A stretch of 20,070 nucleotides of DNA from Verrucomicrobiota bacterium (GTDB lineage Bacteria; Verrucomicrobiota; Verrucomicrobiia; Methylacidiphilales; Verrucolacustridaceae): assembly GCA_010028775.1 (NCBI GenBank), contig RHAF01000015.1, forward strand, positions 1 through 20,070. Direction: 5' to 3'. Shown here piece by piece: positions 13,899-20,070 of the stretch. The translations under genes were made by a program, and so were the position numbers. A model generated the notes under the pieces. It was not told where the DNA came from, ran no database searches, and saw nothing but the letters and a program-made list of their open reading frames with translations. Positions within the stretch are counted from its first letter, which is position 1. Each line of letters starts with the position of its first letter.

Positions 13899-15493
13899 TC
13901 CCAGGCTCCCGCCAGGTCAAAGACCGGCCGATCGGGGGGACGATGGGCAAAGTCAAAGCCGACCACCTCAAACTTGCGATCCCCTGCCTGGGCCCGGAAC
14001 TTCAGGTGTCGCTCCGCGAAAACCCTTGGCGTTCCGGCCAACTGCACGCCCTCTAACTGGAAAACAGGTTCGGGGTTCCCTTTGCCGAACGGGGCCATCT
14101 CCCCCACCGCCCTTGCCATTTCCGGGGTCAGGTGTTCCGGACAAAGAATCATCTCGATGGCCAGGCTTCGCTCAAAGATCTCGGGCGCGACACTGCGCTC
14201 AAGCCAGGCTCCCAGAACATGGCGAAACTCCTCCACGCGGTCGGCCTCAATCACGATTCCCGCCGCCCCCTCGTGTCCGCCGAAACCCTTCAAACATGGG
14301 CTGCAGGCCCGCAGAGCATCCATCAGCGATAAACCGGGCAAACCCCGGCCACTCCCTTTTCCGTCTCCGCCCTCCCCCAATGCGATGACAAAACTGGGTC
14401 GATGAAACTTCCGGACCAAACGAGCCGCCACGATCCCCACAACCCCGGGATGCCACCGATTGCTGGCCGCCACCAGACCCAGACCACCGGGTTGATCCCC
14501 GACCTGTTCCTCCGCCTCTTGCAACGCCACGGCCTCCAGTTCCTGTCTCTTCCGGTTTTGTAGATCCAATTCCCTGGCCAATCGCGCCGTCTCCGTGGTG
14601 TCCTGGCTCAGCAGAAGATCCAACCCCGCCTTCGGTTCCCCCACCCTTCCGCCCGCATTGATCCTCGGGCCCAACTGGAAACCCAGGGTGAAAGGGGTCG
14701 GGGCCCTCGCACTGGCACCACTCACCTCCATCAATCGCCGCAAACCCGGATGGGAAGTTTGCGCCAGCCGTTTCAATCCCTCGCGAACAAAAATCCTGTT
14801 ATCGCCATCCAAGGGGACGAGGTCAGCCACCGTGGCCAACGCCACCAAATCAAGAACACTCCGCAAATCGAACCTCTCCCTTGCTCCGTCCGCTTTCAGG
14901 TAGGCATGGCACAATTTAAAAACCAGCCCCGCCGTGCAGAGATGAAGGTGCTTGCCGCCTTTTTGAGGGTTGACCATTGCTTCAGCCTGCGCGGTCTCCC
15001 CCAGTTGATGATGGTCGACAATCAACACTTCCATGCCGCCCGACCTGATTTTCTCCACTTCGCTGCGACTGTTGGTGCCGCAATCCAGGGCGATAAAGAG
15101 CCCGGGCTTTGACCCGCTGCTCAAGGCCCGCTCCACCCCTGCCGCGGTCAGGCCGTATCCCTCCGTCTTTCTGTCCGGTATAAAGTGGCGAACCTCCCCG
15201 GCCCCCAGGGCCTGAAGAAAGAGGCGCAAAATCGTCGCACTGACGATCCCGTCCACATCGTAATCGGAATAAATCAGAATTCCGCTCTTTTGATTCAAAT
15301 GGGCCCGCAATAGGGCGATTCCCTCCGGCATTCCGGAGATCTCCTCCGGTGCGCACAGGTGAGCCAATCGTGGCCGTAGAAAATACTCCCTCGCCTCGTT
15401 GGATCCCAACCCTCTCCGGCCGAGCAAGATTTCCAGAACTTCACCAGGAGAAGCCTCCCGCTCCGCCTGACATGGAGATCCGGTCCAACGCAT
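13847..15493 (-). CDS. recJ: single-stranded-DNA-specific exonuclease RecJ
   Basis: RecJ is a DHH-family 5'-3' exonuclease acting in recombination, mismatch and base-excision repair in the cytoplasm. The 548 residues are slightly short of E. coli RecJ (577). Metal and phosphoesterase motifs are in order: YSDYDVDG (75-82), DCGTNS (137-142), the DHH triplet at 160-162, GPRINAGGRVGE (where most have GPRINAAGR), and in the DHHA1 domain SGRGLPGLSLMDAL and GGHEGAAGI. A C-terminal OB-like region (GVQLAGTPRVFAERHLKFRA) completes the fold. The ATG at 15493 has no Shine-Dalgarno; a weak TTGAGG-16-TATCCC just upstream would give a near-leaderless start. It overlaps recG by 52 nt. Confidence 0.95.
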   Translation of the reverse strand: MRWTGSPCQAEREASPGEVLEILLGRRGLGSNEAREYFLRPRLAHLCAPEEISGMPEGIALLRAHLNQKSGILIYSDYDVDGIVSATILRLFLQALGAGEVRHFIPDRKTEGYGLTAAGVERALSSGSKPGLFIALDCGTNSRSEVEKIRSGGMEVLIVDHHQLGETAQAEAMVNPQKGGKHLHLCTAGLVFKLCHAYLKADGARERFDLRSVLDLVALATVADLVPLDGDNRIFVREGLKRLAQTSHPGLRRLMEVSGASARAPTPFTLGFQLGPRINAGGRVGEPKAGLDLLLSQDTTETARLARELDLQNRKRQELEAVALQEAEEQVGDQPGGLGLVAASNRWHPGVVGIVAARLVRKFHRPSFVIALGEGGDGKGSGRGLPGLSLMDALRACSPCLKGFGGHEGAAGIVIEADRVEEFRHVLGAWLERSVAPEIFERSLAIEMILCPEHLTPEMARAVGEMAPFGKGNPEPVFQLEGVQLAGTPRVFAERHLKFRAQAGDRKFEVVGFDFAHRPPDRPVFDLAGAWEWDEYTDGPRWRMADWR

Positions 15494-15639
15494 ACCTATG
15501 GGATAACAAACCGCGTGCGACCCTCAAGACGTTCCGTTGATTTTTTACCCCGATTTAGCATCAATCCTACCACCCCTTTCACCTACCCCTTAAGGCCTCA
15601 CGCCAAGCGCTAAGGCCGCATTCTGCCAACCCTAGGCGG
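15494..15639. other. 146-base gap between secDF and recJ
   Basis: This is the longest gene-free stretch in the right half of the window. It holds a 5-bp inverted repeat (GGCCT with AGGCC, around 15595-15620) but no following T-run in the minus-strand direction, so no convincing secDF terminator is seen. A weak minus-strand promoter-like pair (TTGAGG 15527-15522, TATCCC 15505-15500) lies just before recJ. I see no small ORF or RNA gene here. Confidence 0.4.
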
Positions 15640-17916
15640 CTACTTTTTTCTACTACCCGCCAACAAAGCGATGGGGCTGGCGATAAAAATCGAGGAGTAG
15701 GTTCCCACCACGATCCCGATCAGGAGAATCAGGGCAAAGTCGTTGATCACCCTTCCTCCAAAGAGAAAGAGAACCAGGACCGCCAAAAAGGTCGTGCCCG
15801 AGGTCAATAGCGTACGGCTCAGCGTCTGGTTGATCGCCAGATTCATCGCCGCCTCGCGGTTTCCGTGGAGACCGCCGCGGAAGGTTTCGCGGATCCGGTC
15901 AAAGATCACGATGGTGTCATTGATCGAATACCCGGCCACCGCCAGGATCGCCCCGACCATCGGCAACGAAAGCTCCCGTCCCAATAGGACAAAGACCCCC
16001 AAGCTGATGAAAACGTCGTGCACCAGGGCGACAATCGCCCCCAAGGCAAAGGAGCTTTCAAAACGCCACGTGGTGTAGAAGAAAATCGCGATCACGCCAA
16101 GGACGAGCGCGACGACGGCTTTCCTCTGCAGTTCGGCGCCCACCACCCCGGCCACTTTATCCAACTGCAGTTGTTGGAATCCGGCTTGGGGAAAATCCTG
16201 GTTAAGTTTTTGCCCCGCCTTCTCGCCATTCCCGAAAGCCGTGCGCAAAGAGAGCACCTCCTCGCCACCAACGGGGCTTCGCTGGTACTGGGCCACCTCG
16301 GCCAAACTCCCCAATGAGGCACGGATCTGGCCGTCATCGATCTTTTGCGAGAATTTGAAAGTCACCAGATCACCACCGGTGAAATCCACCCCCAGGGCTT
16401 TTTGCCCGCGGACTCCCGCGGCAACGATTCCGGCGCCCAGCAATAGTCCGGAAAGGGCGAAGGCCGGTCCCTTCCATTTCAAGAAATTGAATTTCGCATC
16501 GCTCAGGAACTGCATCATGTGTAGGGCCGATTTTCCGCCGATCTGCGAAACCCACTCCGATCCGGTGCGGCTGACAATCAGGGCGGCAAACAGGCTGGAG
16601 AATATTCCCAGGCAAAGCACGGTGGCAAAACCCTGCACCGGTCCGGATCCCTGCCAAAAGAGGAGTGCGGCGGCAATCACCGTGGTCACGTTGGCGTCCA
16701 GGATGGAGCTGAAGGCACGGCGGAATCCGGATTCAACCGACTCCAGCGCGGTGCGGTGGTGGGTCAACTCCTCGCGGATGCGTTCAAAAACCAGCACGTT
16801 CGCATCCACCCCGATGCCGATGGTCAAAATCAACCCGGCCAATCCGGGCAAAGTCAGGGTAAAGCCGAACTGCGCCAGAAGCCCGAGCAGGATCAGCATG
16901 TTGATCACCAGTCCGAAGACGGAGACCAAACCGAGCCAACGGTAGTAGATCAAGGCAAACAGTCCGACCGCCACAATGCTGACCCAGCCGGCAAAGAAAC
17001 CGCTCCGCACCGAACTGGCTCCCAGGCTTGGATCCACTCCCCGCTCATCCACGATCGAAACCGGGTTTTCCAACGGATTCTTCAGCACGCTAGCCAATTC
17101 CTCCGCCTCGGTCGGTGACATGTTGCCGCCGGAGATTTCGCAGCTTCCGTAAATCGCGCTGCGGATCACCGGCGCGGAGTAAACCTCCCCGTCCAGGATG
17201 ATGGCCATCCGTTTTCCGATGTTCTGTTCCGTCAGGTGCCCGAATTTCTCACGGCCTTCGGTGTTGAATTCTATGATCACCACCGCCCGCCCCAGTTGGT
17301 CGACGCTCCGGAAGGCGTTGGCCACGCTCTTCCCGGAAATTTCCGATCGGCGTTTGACCACGATGGGGGTCTCCGTGACCTTCCCGTTGGCCTGACGGTC
17401 GCGCAGTTTGAGAACCTGGTAGTCCACCGGAATCTGGCCGGGGGACGCCTTTCCGGAATCTGTCAGTCGTTCGCTCTCGGGATGAACCATCGCGAATTCG
17501 AGCTTGGCCACCCGCTCCAACTGGTGTCGGTACGAGGTTTTGTCAGCCTCGCTGACCCCGGGGATCTGGACGATGATCCGCTTCTCCCCGACCGGCTGGA
17601 TCACCGGCTCCGCCACGCCCACAGAATCCACCCTTTTGCGGATGACCTCCACCGCCTGGTCCAGGGAACTCCGGGTGGTGTTGCCCGCCAACTCCAGAAG
17701 GAACTGGGTTCCCCCGCGCAGATCCAAGCCGGGCTTGATCGTCACCTTCCATTGGCCGCTGCCATCCTTTTTGAAGAGCGAGCTAAGGCAGAGGGCGCTC
17801 AGCGCCAAGGTCAGGGCGATGCTCAGTTTGATCCGCTTGCGGCTGTCACCCGCCAGGAAGTAACCGATGAAGAGAACGAAAAACGCGATACTGAGACCGA
17901 ATTGCAGGGCGATCAT
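15640..17916 (-). CDS. secDF: protein translocase subunit SecDF (fused SecD-SecF)
   Basis: An inner-membrane RND-type pump that uses the proton gradient to pull proteins out of the SecYEG channel. The 758 residues contain both partners that are separate in E. coli. The SecD part has GLDLRGG (63-69), a periplasmic P1 region to about 305, and the proton-path motif GIGVDANVLVFERIREE (367-383). The SecF part begins near 470 with FNFLKWKG, has GVDFTGGD (509-516) and AGYSINDTIVIFDRIRE. Two hydrophobic segments precede the P1 domain (about 1-22 and 31-48), one more than the usual single N-terminal SecD helix, so the first may be an added helix. A strong Shine-Dalgarno precedes the ATG and overlaps the yajC stop. 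Confidence 0.97.
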   Translation of the reverse strand: MIALQFGLSIAFFVLFIGYFLAGDSRKRIKLSIALTLALSALCLSSLFKKDGSGQWKVTIKPGLDLRGGTQFLLELAGNTTRSSLDQAVEVIRKRVDSVGVAEPVIQPVGEKRIIVQIPGVSEADKTSYRHQLERVAKLEFAMVHPESERLTDSGKASPGQIPVDYQVLKLRDRQANGKVTETPIVVKRRSEISGKSVANAFRSVDQLGRAVVIIEFNTEGREKFGHLTEQNIGKRMAIILDGEVYSAPVIRSAIYGSCEISGGNMSPTEAEELASVLKNPLENPVSIVDERGVDPSLGASSVRSGFFAGWVSIVAVGLFALIYYRWLGLVSVFGLVINMLILLGLLAQFGFTLTLPGLAGLILTIGIGVDANVLVFERIREELTHHRTALESVESGFRRAFSSILDANVTTVIAAALLFWQGSGPVQGFATVLCLGIFSSLFAALIVSRTGSEWVSQIGGKSALHMMQFLSDAKFNFLKWKGPAFALSGLLLGAGIVAAGVRGQKALGVDFTGGDLVTFKFSQKIDDGQIRASLGSLAEVAQYQRSPVGGEEVLSLRTAFGNGEKAGQKLNQDFPQAGFQQLQLDKVAGVVGAELQRKAVVALVLGVIAIFFYTTWRFESSFALGAIVALVHDVFISLGVFVLLGRELSLPMVGAILAVAGYSINDTIVIFDRIRETFRGGLHGNREAAMNLAINQTLSRTLLTSGTTFLAVLVLFLFGGRVINDFALILLIGIVVGTYSSIFIASPIALLAGSRKK

Positions 17917-17925
17917 GGTCGGGAA

Positions 17926-17933
17926 CCCTCCTT
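17926..17933 (-). promoter_or_regulatory. strong Shine-Dalgarno of secDF
   Basis: AAGGAGGG on the minus strand ends 9 nt before the secDF ATG at 17916 and overlaps the yajC stop codon. It shows that this organism does use canonical ribosome binding sites, which makes the genes without one more noteworthy. Confidence 0.8.
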
Positions 17934-18285
17934 AAGAGGCCGTTTTCTCCTCGGCCTGTTTCTCCACGCTAGTGATGCTGGAGCGCAAAACCTCGATCTT
18001 CACGTTGTCCGCCACTTTCAGGACCACCACCTGGTCTTTCAGGTTGGCCACCGTTCCGCAAATTCCCCCGGCCGCCACCACCCGGTCCCCGGTCTTCACG
18101 GCTGAGATCAGCTTCTCCTGCTCCTTCTGACGCCTCATTTGCGGACGCAGGAGAACGAAATACATGAGAGCGAAAAGAACGACGAGGGGCAGCAGCTGAA
18201 CCCAGGCAGGGGGTGCGCTGCCGTCGGCGGGAGGCGGAGCCATCAGCAAGGGCCATCCATTCAGCCAAATTGTCTCAATCCTCAT
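17932..18285 (-). CDS. yajC: preprotein translocase subunit YajC
   Basis: YajC is the small single-span accessory subunit of the SecDF-YajC complex. The 117-residue protein has one transmembrane helix (LLPLVVLFALMYFVLL, about 31-46), then the family signature RPQMRRQKEQEKLISAVKTGDRVVAAGGICGTV and a basic-to-acidic cytoplasmic tail. The start is the ATG at 18285, with AGGA 5 nt before it; the longer reading frame to 18399 would add 38 residues read from tgt's coding region. An unusual Pro-rich stretch (APPPADGSAPPAW) precedes the helix. It overlaps tgt by 11 nt and is followed by secDF after 15 nt, the classic tgt-yajC-secD(F) order. Confidence 0.93.
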   Translation of the reverse strand: MRIETIWLNGWPLLMAPPPADGSAPPAWVQLLPLVVLFALMYFVLLRPQMRRQKEQEKLISAVKTGDRVVAAGGICGTVANLKDQVVVLKVADNVKIEVLRSSITSVEKQAEEKTAS

Positions 18286-19429
18286 CTGTTTCCTGCTCCT
18301 TTTCTTTTCCGCCTCTCCGGTACCTTCCAACAAATTCGCAGGACCACTCGTCCCAGCGTTTTGCCAGAATCGCCGCCCGGGCCTGCCGGACGGTCTCAAG
18401 GTAGAAGTGGAGATTATGCAGGGAAATCAGCCTTAATCCCAGCAGTTCCTCCGCCTTGATCAAATGTTGGATATAGGCGCGACTGAACCGCGCACAAGTA
18501 TAACAGCCACAACCATTCACGATCGGCTTCTCATCTCTGGTCCAGGTCGGCTTGCGCACCGATTCCGGCCCGGTCTCCGTGCAGGCTGTCCCGTTCCTCG
18601 CCACACGGGTGGGCAGAACACAGTCGAACATGTCGATTCCTTTTCCGATCATCCGGACGATCTGATCGGGGTGCCCTAATCCCATGACATAACGCGGACG
18701 ATCCGCCGGAAGATGGGGTTCACTATGATCGATGGCCGCCATCATCAGGTTTTCCGGTTCCCCCACGCTGACCCCGCCCACGGCGTACCCGTCGAAACCG
18801 ATTTCCTGCAGGGCCTCCAGGCTTTTTCGGCGCAGGTCTGCATGATCGCCGCCCTGCCCGATTCCAAAAAGCAGCTGGTTTGTCCCCAACGACAGTTGTT
18901 CCTCCCGGCAAACCTTCGCCCACCGCAAGGTCCTCGCCAGGCTCTCTTCCATCTGTGCCCTCTCGCACGGCCAGGGTGGGCACTCGTCAAACGCCATCAT
19001 GATGTCCGAACCGAGGACATGCTGGGCCCGGATCGCCTCACGCGGACCGAGGAAAAACTTTTTCCCGTCGACATGACTGGAAAACGTCACCCCCTCCTCC
19101 GCCACCTCGCGGATTTTCGCCAGGCTGAAAACCTGGAATCCCCCGCTGTCCGTCAGGATGGGGCCGTTCCAGCCCATGAACTTGTGCAGCCCCCCCATCT
19201 CCCGGATGACCTCCAATCCGGGCCGGACCACCAGATGGTAGGTGTTTCCCAGAATGATTGGGGCCTCCATTTCAATCAACTCGTCAGGGCTCACTCCCTT
19301 GACCGAGGCCTGTGTTCCCACCGGCATGAAAGTCGGTGTCGGCACCTCCCCGTGCAACGTTCTCACCCGGCCCGCCCGGGCTTTGCCGTCCGTCTTCTCG
19401 AGCTGAAAAACCTCTTCCGCCCTTTTCAA
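18275..19429 (-). CDS. tgt: queuine/preQ1 tRNA-ribosyltransferase (TGT)
   Basis: TGT swaps guanine-34 of tRNAs with GUN anticodons for preQ1 on the way to queuosine. From the TTG at 19429 the protein has 384 residues (E. coli 375). Motifs: TPTFMPVGTQASVKG (31-45), ILGNTYHL (59-66), DSGGFQVFSL (94-103, catalytic Asp94), GYAVGG (214-219), GIDMFDCVLPTR (264-275, with the nucleophile Asp), and the zinc site CGCYTC (Cys307, 309, 312) with His338. No ATG exists near the N-terminus. TTG at 19429 overlaps the upstream stop as TTGA and sits just before the conserved VFQLEKTDGKARAGR; a TTG at 19489 is the alternative. It is the second gene of the dagK-tgt-yajC-secDF run. Confidence 0.93.
   Translation of the reverse strand: MKRAEEVFQLEKTDGKARAGRVRTLHGEVPTPTFMPVGTQASVKGVSPDELIEMEAPIILGNTYHLVVRPGLEVIREMGGLHKFMGWNGPILTDSGGFQVFSLAKIREVAEEGVTFSSHVDGKKFFLGPREAIRAQHVLGSDIMMAFDECPPWPCERAQMEESLARTLRWAKVCREEQLSLGTNQLLFGIGQGGDHADLRRKSLEALQEIGFDGYAVGGVSVGEPENLMMAAIDHSEPHLPADRPRYVMGLGHPDQIVRMIGKGIDMFDCVLPTRVARNGTACTETGPESVRKPTWTRDEKPIVNGCGCYTCARFSRAYIQHLIKAEELLGLRLISLHNLHFYLETVRQARAAILAKRWDEWSCEFVGRYRRGGKEKEQETDED
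18286..18294 (-). promoter_or_regulatory. Shine-Dalgarno deciding the yajC start
   Basis: The minus strand reads AGGAAACAG directly before the ATG at 18285, placing AGGA 5 nt upstream. It lies inside the last codons of tgt and selects this ATG over the in-frame extension. Confidence 0.7.
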
Positions 19430-20070
19430 GGGACCAACACCTCGATGCCGTGATGGATCAGGCGGAAATCCACCGGCGTCTCCCCGCAATACTCCCCGTC
19501 AACCTCCAGGGCGATGCGATCATCCGACGCCACCTTCAGGCCGGGCACCTGGAGATACGTCACCTCCGGCAGGGAATCGGGGCCGCCCAACAAAACCGCC
19601 TGAAGATACCAAAGGAGATCCAACGGTCCGGATTTCGGAAAAACGCACACGTCCAGCAGTCCGTCGGCCATGTCCGCCTTGGGAAAAAACTGGAAGGGCC
19701 CTCCATAGTGACGCCCATTTCCGATCAGGACCATGGCTCCCTTGATTTCCCCCCTCCCCTCAACTTCCACCCTCAACACTGGAGCGGGGGCCACCATCAG
19801 CTGGGCGGCCGTTAGGAGATAGCTCCACGGACCCCAGGCCCGTTTCGCATCCGGGTGGGTTCGGCGGACCGTCTCGGCGTCCAATCCCACCCCGGCGAGC
19901 TGAATAAACCTGCGCGCGTTGGCCATTCCCAGGTCCAATTTCTTCCGTTTGCCGGCCCGGATGATTTCCAGCGCCTTGTCCAGTCTGGAGGGAATTCCCA
20001 ACTCCATGGCCAGCACGTTCATCGTTCCCACCGGCAAAACTCCCAGTGTGCATTTCTCCGGATCCAATCC
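19426..20070 (-). CDS. diacylglycerol/lipid kinase family protein (partial, N-terminus cut)
   Basis: This member of the YegS/DgkB/LCB5 lipid kinase family is cut by the right window edge, so its N-terminus is missing; 215 residues remain. The visible part opens with the nucleotide-binding PVGTMN motif (family PxGTxN) followed by LAMELGIP, then KLDLGMANARRFIQLAGVGLDAETV, and the C-terminal beta-sandwich with ADMADGLLDVCVFPKS and EVDGEYCGETPVDFRL. These kinases phosphorylate diacylglycerol or related lipids at the inner membrane; the exact lipid cannot be told from sequence. The gene ends in TGA overlapping the probable TTG start of tgt, making it the first visible gene of that set. Confidence 0.88.
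   Translation of the reverse strand, partial: GLDPEKCTLGVLPVGTMNVLAMELGIPSRLDKALEIIRAGKRKKLDLGMANARRFIQLAGVGLDAETVRRTHPDAKRAWGPWSYLLTAAQLMVAPAPVLRVEVEGRGEIKGAMVLIGNGRHYGGPFQFFPKADMADGLLDVCVFPKSGPLDLLWYLQAVLLGGPDSLPEVTYLQVPGLKVASDDRIALEVDGEYCGETPVDFRLIHHGIEVLVP

Noticed and set aside
15595..15620. GGCCT/AGGCC hairpin after secDF as its terminator
   Set aside because: The stem is only 5 bp with a long loop and lacks a T-run in the minus-strand direction.
17236..18105. 289-codon plus-strand open frame opposite secDF/yajC
   Set aside because: It is His/Leu-rich with no domain, and lies fully antisense to securely identified secDF.

Overview
The window looks like ordinary chromosome from a moderately GC-rich Gram-negative bacterium. 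My best guess is the PVC superphylum, most likely Verrucomicrobiota. This rests on the fused SecDF beside yajC and tgt, the SufR-like winged-helix regulator, the Pro-rich protein with a KETMR motif next to thioredoxin, and a stand-alone GlmU-C-like beta-helix protein. It is inference from gene style and order; there is no rRNA in the window and I could run no search.

Layout. (1) Plus strand, 1-2837: glmS (amino-sugar entry), tRNA-Glu(CTC), and a SufR/ArsR-like regulator whose promoter region carries a small inverted repeat that is also found before the tRNA. (2) Minus strand, 2949-3998: a Pro/Ala-rich, probably tail-anchored membrane protein, followed 3 nt later by thioredoxin. (3) Minus strand, 4074-9046: three overlapping genes that form the most unusual part of the window. 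They are a GT4 glycosyltransferase, a GNAT-polysaccharide deacetylase fusion, and a PHP-GT4 glycosyltransferase fusion. Together they look like a small unit that builds and edits an acetylamino-sugar glycoconjugate. (4) Plus strand, 9094-9807: an exported (Tat-type) NodB-family deacetylase, divergent from region 3. (5) Minus strand, 9828 to the right edge: a long housekeeping series read right to left, namely diacylglycerol-kinase-like protein (cut by the window edge), tgt, yajC, secDF, recJ, recG, hemL and a GlmU-C-like beta-helix acyltransferase.

Genes in region 5 are tightly packed, with dagK/tgt, tgt/yajC and recJ/recG overlapping. The window is gene-dense: no stretch over about 150 bases lacks a gene. 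I see no insertion sequence, prophage, CRISPR array, restriction or toxin system. Several promoter-like elements sit so close to start codons that leaderless or near-leaderless transcripts are plausible, while other genes (secDF, yajC, the GT4 gene, the NodB gene) have clear Shine-Dalgarno sequences.
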